Shown: piece after piece, positions 10,287 to 22,125 of the stretch
Numbering within the stretch: the stretch's first letter is position 1
Layout: each line of letters opens with the position of its first letter
From: Thermomucor indicae-seudaticae
Taxonomy: Eukaryota; Mucoromycota; Mucoromycetes; Mucorales; Lichtheimiaceae
Length of the DNA stretch: 28,361 nucleotides
Direction of reading: 5' to 3'
Assembly (NCBI GenBank): GCA_000787465.1
Contig: JSYX01000461.1
Location: 1-28,361, forward strand
Program-made: the position numbers and the translations under genes
The notes under the pieces: generated by a model
What the model was told of the DNA's origin: nothing
The model's database searches: none
The model's input: the letters and a program-made list of their open reading frames with translations, nothing else

Positions 10287-10791
10287 TAAACGGTCATATT
10301 TAACTGTAGCAACGTTATTGCTAAATCAGTTATTTTTGGATGATCAAGGTCATTAAACTAAAAAATAGTCAAGAACTCACTCATAAAATATTTCTGCATC
10401 AATGCTGTAAATGCCTGAACTTAACCGTTCCGGATATGCAACATGTACTGTCCATGGCTTTACCATGGCTGAGGGATACAAATCACTGCTACTGCATACA
10501 GGATTCCAACAGTTTTGGGCGGATGTCTGTTGGTGTTTATCGCCTTTGTCCTTTCTCTTGAAATAAGCGAGTTGAAATGTCGTTCTCAGAGGCAGGATAG
10601 CGCAATATAGGACACATTTGCAGTAAACATACCATGGTCATAAGAACAGCTGAAAAGTCCTCAACATACAATACAAAGCAGGTAAGGCTCCTTTTTTCCA
10701 TGCAAAGGATGCTATAACTACTCGTAACTAACAGTTATTTCCTTCCAGAGCGCTCAATGTCCCTCTTTATCTTATACAAGCGCATCAGTAA

Positions 10792-10828
<37 letters not shown>
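10792..10828 (+). repeat. (AAT)n microsatellite
   Basis: About twelve tandem AAT triplets without interruption, in non-coding sequence. Confidence 0.95.
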
Positions 10829-11552
10829 GCACCATACGAGATGCACTCAACAGGGTTTGTGGCAATTTTTTAGACCTCGACAAAATTTAAAGCATAAAAA
10901 ACGATATACGCTCTGTGCAGGCTAGTCACGAGATAAGGTATCACGATAATATGTGTTCTCCCTCTCAGTTTATGTGGCATTAGCTATCAGGAAGTTTTGA
11001 AGACTGGCAACTGAAAAGTTTTTTACTTCTGTTCCGTCGGCTACATTTGTCCTGCTTCAAATTTGGAATTGAAAATATTTTGGGAGCCCCTTAAATTTGT
11101 GTAATTTTTGACACGCCAAAGACTCTTTGGCTTTTGCATGTTTTAAGAATATTATTCTGGCAAATAATGATGTTTAACATTACTCAGTTTTATTTTCCTT
11201 TTTCGGTATTGAAATCAGTTAACGTATTTTCGGCGGATCGAGAGACTATCTAAATACTGCAAAATTCTGGCTGCTTATTTTTCAGAAAGACATTAGACAT
11301 TGCCTTTGTAGCTAGTTTCAGGGAAAAAGGTTAATCAATCGGTGCATCTGTAAGTGTGCAATGGTGCGTGCGTCAATTTCACTTGACGGATATGTTTCTG
11401 TGGTCCTATTAAACTCATTCTTCAAAACGACAGACAGCCTTGCGCTGGTAACAGAAAAGTTCTGGGGATATGAAGGTGTCAAACTGCGTTATAATGGGTA
11501 GAGTTTGGGCCACGGGTGTTAAAACCAGCAAGAAACTGGAACGAGCTAAACA

Positions 11553-11615
11553 CAGTGGTTCCTCGATTTTTGCGCAGCGTATTGGCCTCCAAATCATCGG
11601 AAAAATGCGAGAGCA
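11553..11615 (+). mobile_element. Truncated copy of the CAGTGGTTCCTCGA MITE
   Basis: The segment begins CAGTGGTTCCTCGATTTTT and then follows the reverse complement of the 10108-10286 element (shared GACCTCCAAA-like and CGGAAAAA blocks). The similarity fades at about 11615. No matching right end is visible, so it is a one-ended relic. Confidence 0.7.
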
Positions 11616-11755
11616 GAAGAAAGCAAGGAAGTTACACGAATGCTTAGCAGCGGTTTTGGAAATGCCTAGAGAAACAAGATCATGTTGTACTTTATTACAC
11701 TGAAGCAAGCGAACAATGTAAAAGCTCTACTAACTTTTTCAAAGAATTTTTTCAG

Positions 11756-12252
11756 TTATGCCGATAAAAACCGTTTGTTATGTGCAACGTTCAGAGTACT
11801 TCGTCAAATTTTCGAGCACATATGCCGGAAGCAAAAAAAGTGACGAGACCCAACAAGATCAACTGGTCGAACGGCAGCTGAAGAGCCGAGGCTTACGTAT
11901 GTGCAATTAGCCACTTGAGCCAAAAATCAATTCAATCTTGACGAAACACTGGATCCGACAACCATTTGTAAATTGATCAAACGCAGACTGGATAAAAAGA
12001 GTCAAGCCAAAGTCATCAAAAGTCGAAGAAAGTCGCAAGGTTTCTATTTGGTTCATGGATTGAAAGGTATATTCTGGGTGGTTATTGAGCTTATTGGATT
12101 TATCAGAAGTTCAAGGAGGCACTCTACTTGTGGATCTCCCAGTGCGAGGCCCAGGATACACCGATCAATTGAGACTTTATAAAGAAAGCAGATTCGGATT
12201 GGCTCCAAAATTCAGCCTCACAGAAGAGAACCTTGCGTTTTCCAACAGCTGA
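11756..12252 (+). pseudogene. Decayed coding relic of unknown family
   Basis: Three open segments follow each other in different frames and all look like protein. The first (11758-11910, about 50 aa) starts just after a good acceptor (TTTTTTCAG) and includes KKSDETQQDQLVERQLKSRG. The second (11919-12182) contains LDETLDPTTICKLIKRRLDK and KSQAKVIKSRRKSQGFYLVH. The third (about 12091-12252) contains GGTLLVDLPVRGPGYTDQLR and ends at TGA. A donor-like GTATGT sits at 11898, but no single splice pattern joins all three at normal intron lengths, so frameshifts are likely. I do not recognise the family. Being surrounded by transposon relics suggests a dead gene or a captured fragment. Confidence 0.45.
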
Positions 12253-12344
12253 AAGTATCGGTTTGCTAACCAATATCAGATATCAGCACGCAGGATCCAT
12301 GGCGAATCTGGCTCCGTAGCACGGATAAAGTTTTATATAGCATA

Positions 12345-12500
12345 TCTGAATCCTCGATTTTTTCTGGTCCGCATTTGAACAGGAAATCTGAACAAATTAA
12401 GGGCCGGAAAAACTTTATAAGTGTTCAGCAGATCGACCTCTAGGGAAGCAAAAAAATTTAGGGGCCGAAAATAACGAGGTGAAAGAAATCGTGGGAGCGC
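12345..12500 (-). mobile_element. Degenerate second copy of the CAGTGGTTCCTCGA MITE
   Basis: Similar along its length to the reverse complement of the 10108-10286 element: CCTCGATTTTTT at its left, GGCCGGAAAAACTTTATAAG, GTGTTCAGCAGATCGACCTC in the middle, and a decayed right end (AAATCGTGGGAGCGC). The middle block matches AGTGTTCAGCGGATTGACCT of the first copy. The ends are mutated, so boundaries are approximate. Orientation is inverted relative to the first copy. Confidence 0.72.
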
Positions 12501-13057
12501 TTTATCGGTTATCATAAATTCGCTACTCATTGGCCGCCATTTTTATATTTTTCAGCGCAGATTTGGCTCTGTAGTTATTGCAAAATGTATCTATAATAGC
12601 GCAGAAAGAAACAATATATCGCTTTAAAATTAAGGGAGCCGCTAAGTTTTGGTATATCTGAGAAAATCTGTCATAATTATGAGTCAGCATCATGGCAATA
12701 TGCACATATTATGGAAAGAATATTGTATGTGGAAAATATGTATAAGCATGTGACAAAGATGAAGATCAATATGCTTGAAACATGCATTTTCGCGCTTTTC
12801 TACATATTTTTGCATAACGCGTTTTTTGCATGATTTTTTCCCCATAGTGCAGGCTATTGAGCATCCACAGAAATCTACGTCATGCTTTGGTACTTTGCAT
12901 AGTCTATGCGTAATTACTTCGCAAATACTATGCTCGATTATCAGTCAGTCTTACTTTTTACTTTAGGGTTATAACAAGATGCCCAGGGTTCACGTGTAAA
13001 GAAAGGGTACTCACTCTACTAATGGAAGATGGTATAACTAATAGTACAGAAAAGGTA

Positions 13058-13776
13058 CAGTGGCACTTCGTCTAATGTAACGGTCCGCTTCCAGGGAACT
13101 TATTGCAATAGAATAATGCGGCAAAAGTTTCACTTTCTGACCTGGCCTCTTCAACTATTCTATAAAGCCACTTTTTAATTTGAGCAATAGCGAGGAACAG
13201 ACACGTCCAGACGTACCTAAATATCAATTTTCTTTAAGAAACAATTTAATAGACGTTTCTAAAATTGCGCTAGAAGATCTGCTATTAGCAATAGTATGTA
13301 ATCTGTACATTAGCTGAACAAATGGAAAAACCATGAAAACTATAGAAAAGCTTACAAGGCATAGAAAAAAGGCGTATTTATTTCTTCTATAAGCCATCTG
13401 CCTCTCTTTTTGAGCTTCCAAAGTTCAAGACGTTAAATTAACAACAAGATGGTATGTTTGATAAGCTCCTTGAGTAAGGCATCCATTGAAGAAACTAGAT
13501 TTGACACTAGTCAAATATGGTTTCGGAAGAAGCCGCATAGTCAAAACGAGAGTCGTTTGGAGCTGTTTCCCGCCCAGTATGAAAGTAGAACGATAGTTAT
13601 TATGTTTACGTTTGAAACTGTATAGCTAGCTATTGCAACATGGGACCAACGGTGTGGCGGGTTGCGGAAAGGCGGGAAGTTGCAATCGCGTTATATATTT
13701 TCAGCGATTCCTGAAATTCGGTTGCCAAAGGCCAGGTGTTGCAATAGGCGGGATTGCGTTAGGCGAGGTGCCACTG
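13058..13776 (+). mobile_element. 719 bp element with CAGTGGCACYTCGYCTAAYG inverted repeats
   Basis: The left end CAGTGGCACTTCGTCTAATG and the right end, in reverse complement CAGTGGCACCTCGCCTAACG, match at 17 of 20 positions, with every difference a C/T transition. TA flanks the left end and CA the right, as expected for a TA duplication with one mutation. The inside has short GC-rich repeats near the right end (GCGGGTTGCGGAAAGGCGGG) but no transposase frame. It shares the first six bases CAGTGG with the smaller MITE family nearby, so both may have been moved by related transposases. Confidence 0.7.
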
Positions 13777-14217
13777 CATGGGTTTACGCTTGACGTAGCC
13801 ATTCCGTGAATCGACAGTGACACATATAAGACATGAGATAAATTTTAGTGTGTACTGTTGTATAAGCCTTTACGGCTAATCTTAAATACTACGTCCGTTG
13901 TTAACGTTATCCCAGAAGGTTGCTAGGTCAGCATACACTTGGGACAGAAAGTTGCATGGATATAGGAAGTTTTGTTGCTTTTGGGTCTCCTGCGAGACAC
14001 CGTGAGATCGTGGTTAAACGTATGCTTACAGTTTGGGTAGAAAATAGTTAGCTGAGGAAAGTCGAAGAAGGAATGCAGTAGTGTCCTTGCCTGAGTATCG
14101 TTTTTTGGTTACTCGATTCCGAGAAAACTTTACCAAAGAGGTGTGCCTGACTGATTGAAATTCCGGTGCTGGAACTTTCGACTTTTCTTTTCGATTAATA
14201 GTCTCTCAAGAAACGCG

Positions 14218-15812
14218 ATGACAAAAGAAGAAGCCGAACAACATAAGCAACTAGGCAAGTATGGCGTGCGCTCTTTTGAAAGTTTCTGTGAGAAAGAACA
14301 ACATGCGTAGGCTGACCGATTGATCTCGAATCTGATCATCGTTGTACAGGAAATAAGCTTTTTGCTGAACATCGCTACGAAGATGCCATCAAAGAGTACT
14401 CGAAGGCGATTGTAGGTGACCTTTCCCCGCGTCTTAGAACCGTGGATCTCTTGACGATCGCTGTTCTGCACAGATTAAAGACCCCGAAGAGCGGGTTTAT
14501 TATACAAACCGCGCTTTATGCTATTCAAAGGTGAGTGCATAACGGCGCGTTGTGTGCCGAAGCAGTGTATGACTTTTGTCCAGCTTGGGCAATACGATCA
14601 AGTAATTTCAGACGCCCGTAAGGCGATCGAGTTGGATAACACCATGGGTAAGATCGCTTCTATAACGCTCTCTCTGAGCTTCTTGTTCACCTTCTCTATT
14701 GACGCTAGTTAAGGCCTACTACTTGGTAATAACCTCACAATATCGACATATTTGCAGCAAACATGCTCATGCAGGTTTTTCTGTCAGCTTGGCCAAGCCT
14801 TGATTGAAAAGAAACAACACACGGAAGGTAATTGACGCAAGAAGTCAGTTACGGAGCGACATGTAAAAGCTAACGCATCGTGCATGACTGAAGCATTGAA
14901 CAAGTTAAAGACAGGTATGACTGGTTTTGGTAATGGTTGATCCTCCAAAAGTTAAGACGAAGTTTGGTATACGGGGCAGCTTACGAGCTTGCCATCCAGC
15001 AAAAGGTCAAATACGTCAACGACATTTTGCAGGCGCTGTTAACGGCTAGGAAAAAGGTTAGCCAAAAATTTCTTATTATCATGTCCTTGGGAGACTGAAC
15101 CTCTGTTGGTGATAGCGTTGGGACGACGAAGAAGCTGTCCGGTTAGAACGTGAATCAGAGTTGCTGCGTTATGTCAAAGGTCTAATTGAAAAGGAGCGAG
15201 AGACACAACTCCGGGAAGCAAGCGATGATCCAGAAAAAGTGGAAGAGATCAACTATCTTACAGTAATAACAGTGGGAGTTGTTCATGGTTGTTTTGCAGG
15301 GGTTAAGTTCTTCCTTCTGTCTTAGGATGAAAAATTAGCGAAAGTACAAAAAGTGTTCGAGCAATCAAAGGAAAATCTGATGGTAAGCGCTTGGCTAAGG
15401 TGTTTGGCTAAACTCTGCTAATCCACTAATTACGCGACAGCGTCGGGAAATCCCTGATGCTTATCTGGATAAGATATCTTTCAACATCATGCATGATCCC
15501 GTATTCACTCCTGGTACGTGTAGAAGATAGAAAGGTGGGAAGTTCCTTGGGCCAACCGAGCGTGATCATGAGCATAGATGGGTTTACCTATGAGAGACAA
15601 TCTCTTTTGGATCACTTTGCAAGAAACGGTAACTTTGATCCGATTACCGGTCGACCATGCACCGAGAAAGACTTGGTGCCGAACCGATCGCTCAAAGAAG
15701 CAATCGAGGATTTCCTAAGGGACAACGGTTGGGCTGCTGGTAAGTGTGTAATGCAAGCACTGTTTTCCGGCATGGACGCTGAAAGGCTACTACTTTTTGC
15801 GTAGATTATTAA
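14218..15812 (+). CDS. STUB1: CHIP/STUB1-type TPR-U-box E3 ubiquitin ligase
   Basis: Chaperone-dependent ubiquitin ligase: TPRs bind the C-terminal EEVD of Hsp70/Hsp90 and the U-box recruits E2. Thirteen exons: 14218-14254, 14350-14411, 14474-14530, 14584-14647, 14709-14725, 14788-14827, 14894-14914, 14980-15056, 15116-15262, 15326-15382, 15441-15513, 15578-15739, 15805-15812; 273 residues, all junctions in frame. Three TPRs come first (LGNKLFAEHRYEDAIKEYSK, VYYTNRALCYSKLGQYDQVI, KAYYLLGQALIEKKQHTEAL), then a charged coiled-coil (RWDDEEAVRLERESELLRYV) and the U-box (KISFNIMHDPVFTPDGFTYE...FDPITGRPCTEKDLVPNRSL), ending NGWAADY like animal CHIP (NGWVEDY). Intron 1 uses a GC donor (CTAG/GCAAGT); the GT four bases on would give an in-frame TAA. 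Exons of 17, 21 and 8 nt are unusually small. Confidence 0.95.
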
Positions 15813-15977
15813 TGATGCCTGAACTTGACAACAAAATACCTCCTCCGCCCCGCCCCTTTATGATTAAAGCAAAAAAGTCGATTATTCCCCACTACGAGAC
15901 AGTCGCAAGACGCGCTCCTAATGCAATGCCACATAAAGCACTTGTAGATTATGTAAATTACACAATTTGTCAAATAC

Positions 15978-15983
15978 TTTATT
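15978..15983 (-). terminator. Poly(A) signal of coronin
   Basis: TTTATT on the given strand reads AATAAA for the minus-strand coronin gene, 35 nt past its stop codon. It lies in the 205 bp convergent gap with CHIP. Confidence 0.4.
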
Positions 15984-16017
15984 GCTACATCCCATTCCAA
16001 ACGGTAATACTTCTTGG

Positions 16018-18041
<2,024 letters not shown>

Positions 18042-18982
18042 CGTATGGACGTGTTTTTCGGTGCGGGCGGGTGTCCTTTAGGAACGGAATTACCTACACT
18101 CGAACACAAAGTTAAGCAACTCGTTTGTTTTCCAAATCGACAATAAAGAAGGCAGAAGGCCTTTTCATGAGGATTTACCACAAAGCCGGGAGGTGCGAGA
18201 TGGCGGGAAGGAAAAGGGGGGGAGCGTGCCGTTCTAGGAACAAGAAACCATTATTTCAAAGTCAGTAGATCAAAGTGCGACTTCCTCAGCCAGCACTGAT
18301 GCCAAGGATGTGAAAGTAAAAATTTTGGTGCAATCTGCTCACAGACGCGATATGTAGGGGGAAGATGCATGCGACTACAAGCAACTATTAAAAGTGTTAA
18401 AGACCTTAGCACGGGTACATAAACGTGAACGTTCGATGCATTCGGGCCTTGCCGTATCAAGATCATGTAGCCCAGTTTATTTAGTCTATTATTTTGTTCC
18501 GCTGAATAAACTGAAGAGATATGACTGACCAAAGACTGCATTAACGCCTACAAATGCCTGAACTGCAATATAACGAGTTAATGGCACTCCTATGGTGCTG
18601 TACCTGTGAAGGCATAGAGCGAGTTTGTGTAAAGAACGCACCCAGTATCTCCACATGACGATGACCAGTAGAGCGCTTTTTGTTTCAGCATGACAAGCGC
18701 TTCAGACCAAGTATATAGTTCAATCCTCTAGCATTAAGCGTTCTTCATAGTTACTGGTTTTTGAATACGTTTTTTGTGTCCACCGTTGGCAGTGTTTGCG
18801 CCAACTTAAACTGAAATTTGCACCATGTTTTAACGAGGATTTACGCTGAAATCGAGAACGGATCGAGAACAACCAAGGGCACCTGGAGTCTAGCGTGGCC
18901 TGAAGACAAAGTATAGCATGTTGGCGAACAGTATTACAAGGTCCCCGATAATTCATGCACTCGCACTCCGCGCGTTTTCCTG
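18042..18982. promoter_or_regulatory. Divergent region between coronin and ArgRS
   Basis: A 941 bp gap with the promoters of both flanking genes. Open frames at 18251-18541 and 18720-18989 (minus) have no protein-like character and I leave them out. Nothing else is recognisable; a non-coding 5' exon of the ArgRS gene could lie here. Confidence 0.4.
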
Positions 18983-21148
18983 ATGCCAAAACAACTCGAA
19001 AAGATCAGGAAACCAGTAGCACGTGGTACACGCTTACGATTTCAGCAAGCCATTGCAAAGCAATTATCTCGTTATCTTGAACATTGCGATGAAGACGAAC
19101 TAATCAGTTGGATCGAGCTTCCACGGTCTACGAAACACGGTCAGTTTGCTCTGCCTCTGCCACGTGTCTCGCGCAATGTCGGCCATCAGCGACCTGCTGA
19201 CTTGTGTCGTGAATTGGCACAAAAGGTTACTTGCTTTTATCGACGTTCTTCCCCATCCTACCTTTTTCTCAACGCTGACTGATAATGATTGTTGGCTAGT
19301 TCAAAGCCGACACAATGATTGAGCGAGTGACCCCAGTGGGCTTGTTCTTGAATTTCGCCGTCTGTCAAGAAGAGTATATTCGACAAACGTTGGTTCAAGT
19401 CTATGCAGAGAAGGATCGGTATGGCTGGGCACACGTGACAAACAAGGCTACGCGGGTACTACTGGATTACAGCTCACCCAATATCGCAAAGCCTTTTCAT
19501 GCGGGACATTTAAGGAGCACTTTGTTGGGTAATTTCGTAAAACGTATCCACGAGGTGATGGGTTATACCGTCGTAAGCGTAAATTATCTTGGTGATTGGG
19601 GCAAACAATATGGTAAAAGTCCTTGTTCATTTATTGGAAGGAGACTATTCTTCTGATGCATGTCTCAAAAAAGGACTGTTGGCAGTGGGCTATGAAAAGT
19701 TTGGAGATCCAATATTGCTTGAAAAAGACCCTATCCGTCATCTCTATGAGGTTTACGTACGGGTTCATGAAGAATCAAGGAACAATCCAGAAATTGACGC
19801 TCTGGCTGATGACTATTTCAGACGCATGGAAGAGGGTGAGCAAGCAAAGTGTTTGGATATCATTTGTTGCAAGTAAGGGTGATTCACACAAATAAATACC
19901 AAAACTATAAAGGGGATGAAGAAGCACTCAAGCTTTGGTGGCTCTTCCGTGAGCAAAGCATACAGTCGTACTCAGAGATATACAGAAGGCTCGATGTAAC
20001 GTTTGACGAATATTCCGGTGAATCTCAAGTGTCAGAGTATATACCGAAAGTGTACGAGATGCTCCAGCAACAAAATCTTGTGACGATATCCAATGATGGC
20101 GCTTGGTCTGTGAATCTGGAGCAGTACAAGCTCGGAAAGCCGTGTGTTCGCCGAGCCAATGGTACAAGCCTGTACCTAACGCGTGATCTAGCTAGTATCT
20201 TAATGCGCAAGGACAAATTTCAATTTGACAAGGTCTTTTATGTCGTCGGAGCAGAACACAAATACTACTTTAAGCAACTCTTCAAGATATACGAGCTAAT
20301 GTTTGGAGAAGAGGAGAGTTCGGAATCGTTACAGCACGTTCGGTTTGGGCGCGTTTATGGAATGTCAACCCGCAAAGGGAACGCAGTATTTCTACAGGAT
20401 ATACTGGATACAGCCAAAGAAAAGATACTGGAGGTGATGCAGGGCAACCCAGAGAAATATGAAGATATCCTGCAAAACGGTATCGCAAATACCCATAAGG
20501 ACGTTCAGAATAAGCAGCGCATTGTGGGTGAACAAGCCGCGAATTACGTTGCGGATAGATTAGGAACGTCTGCAGTTATTGTTCAAGACATGGCAAGTAG
20601 GCGCATCAAAGACTACACGTTTGCTTGGGAGCGTATCACGGACACCCATGGAGATACCGGCGTGTTTCTACAGTACACACATGCCAGGATATGGGGGCAA
20701 GTAGACGCTTTCTACAGGACTATTTCTGACGCGTAGCACTGATAGCAACTACGGACATAGAATCGAAACCAAGGCGGAAGTAGAGGTTTCCGATGACGTT
20801 GACTTTTCCGCTCTTCGGGAAAAGGAAGCCTTCGATCTGGCACAAGCTATATCATTATTCCCAGAAGTTGTACATTCTGCTTTTGAATCGTTGGAGCCAT
20901 GCACTGTACTCTCCTACTTATTCAAACTGGCCCGTATTGTCAGCCAGGCAAACTACGTTTTGCGGGTCAAAGATATGGACCCTCGTTTGGCGAAAGCAAG
21001 GATGCTGCTATTTTGGGCGGCACGGATTACACTAGGGTGAGTGTGCTGCTTCCAGATGACGTAGCGGTATACTTATAGCTATGCCTCTTTTCTTTTCCTT
21101 AGGAATGGCATGAGGTTGATTGGAATCGAGCCGCTTGAGAAAATGTAA
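18983..21148 (+). CDS. Arginyl-tRNA synthetase, class Ia
   Basis: Charges tRNA-Arg with arginine. Exons: 18983-19225, 19300-19612, 19674-19835, 19913-20696, 20737-21036, 21103-21148; 615 residues with all junctions in frame. The N-terminal tRNA-recognition domain is present (WIELPRSTKHGQFALPLPR). The HIGH box is HAGH (about 148-151, in SSPNIAKPFHAGHLRSTLLG), followed by VNYLGDWGKQYGLLAVGYEK. The KMSKS position holds MSTRKGN (about 390), as in fungal ArgRS. The anticodon-binding helical domain includes YLFKLARIVSQAN and LRVKDMDPRLAKARMLLFWA and ends MRLIGIEPLEKM. Yeast-type enzymes of this kind occur as cytosolic and mitochondrial forms; no clear presequence is seen at this ATG, so an upstream exon is possible. 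The intron at 20697-20736 is odd: GC donor and only 40 nt. Confidence 0.93.
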
Positions 21149-22125
21149 AATAATAAACAACAGTTGCTTTGCTGTTCTCGTTGTGGCAAATGCTTGACTG
21201 AGTGAATTATTAATTGTGGCAAAAAGGAGACCTTAAAGGAGAAACGCCGCGGACAGACCACTTTCCCTACATGTTATTGACCGTTTCTGGTCAGCCTGCG
21301 GTTGCCAATCAGTATCCTGACCTGGCTTTTCAGATATCATTCCTTACTGTTGATGGCCCGCACCCCGTAACGGCGCGGGCAGTTGTACATGAATTGTATG
21401 CATAAATAAAGTGTCACCAGTCCCGTGCTTTGCAAAAGAAGCTGCAAAGAATGCCAGGGTTTACGATATTACTACAAACGTTTGCAAAGCTTTGACAGAC
21501 GGTGGCTCATGATTCAATGTTTATGTCTTGATCTGCCAAAGCTGCAGCGAAAAAGGGCGTGGGACCCATATATGGGTACCTGTCAGGTTGATCATTGTCA
21601 TTTTTGTTTCCGGCCGATGGAAGCATGGGTACCCTCCAGAACCGTTGGAAAGTTTGAGTTGATGTAACAAACATCGTTGCCTGCTGCCTGTTGCAGGTAA
21701 TTAGTCCAGTATAAATCCGTCGTGCTAGGTCCATCAAAGTCAACAAGTGTTTAGATTTTGCATCGGTTTTCCCAAGACATGCAACGTATTTACCTTATTA
21801 CGAAACTTGATATGTCACTGAATCGAAGCAAAAGCAGGAGAGTGGATGTTGGGCAGGTTGTGGCACACATGCAGCCAGAAAAGAGGGGATGTTGTTATGC
21901 GTATCAAGATGAATACGTTGTCGCTTTGTATTATCTGGGAACGTTTTAAGAAAAAAGGGGAGACAGGAAAAAAAGAAGAGGGATCACGGTGCAGACGAAA
22001 CGACCCCCACCGCATGACTATTCTTCTCTGGATTAGAAAAAGTCCATCTTATTGTTCTTTCCTGTTGGTTCTTTCCTTTAACTTTTTTTTCAACATTAAA
22101 AATATTTAAGTGTATAAGTATAATA
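21149..22125. other. Intergenic region between ArgRS and the 498-residue ORF gene
   Basis: Just after the ArgRS stop is an AATAAA (21152-21157), the likely poly(A) signal. Open frames at 21214-21405 (+) and 21507-21746 (-) lack recognisable motifs or splice partners. The last 100 bp before 22126 are AT-rich and presumably the promoter of the next gene. Confidence 0.5.

Larger units (their letters stand above)
9808..14217. other. Gene-poor, repeat-bearing island between CDC50 and CHIP
   Basis: A 4.4 kb stretch, AT-rich and full of stops on both strands, in a window where intergenic gaps are otherwise under 1 kb. It holds the transposon relics, the microsatellite and the decayed coding segment listed separately. 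Outside those (9891-10105, 10290-11550, 12505-13055, 13780-14217) I see no coding sequence or RNA gene; the open frames there look like chance. Confidence 0.7.

Noticed and set aside
10108..13776. Idea that the 4.4 kb island is one large transposon bounded by the CAGTGG ends
   Set aside because: The smaller elements each have their own paired ends or are truncated, and no transposase frame spans the region.
18251..18989. Two minus-strand frames upstream of ArgRS
   Set aside because: They have no recognisable motif, no splice partners, and one overlaps the ArgRS start.
21214..21746. Short frames between ArgRS and the 498-residue gene
   Set aside because: Composition is unconvincing and no family or splice structure is visible.
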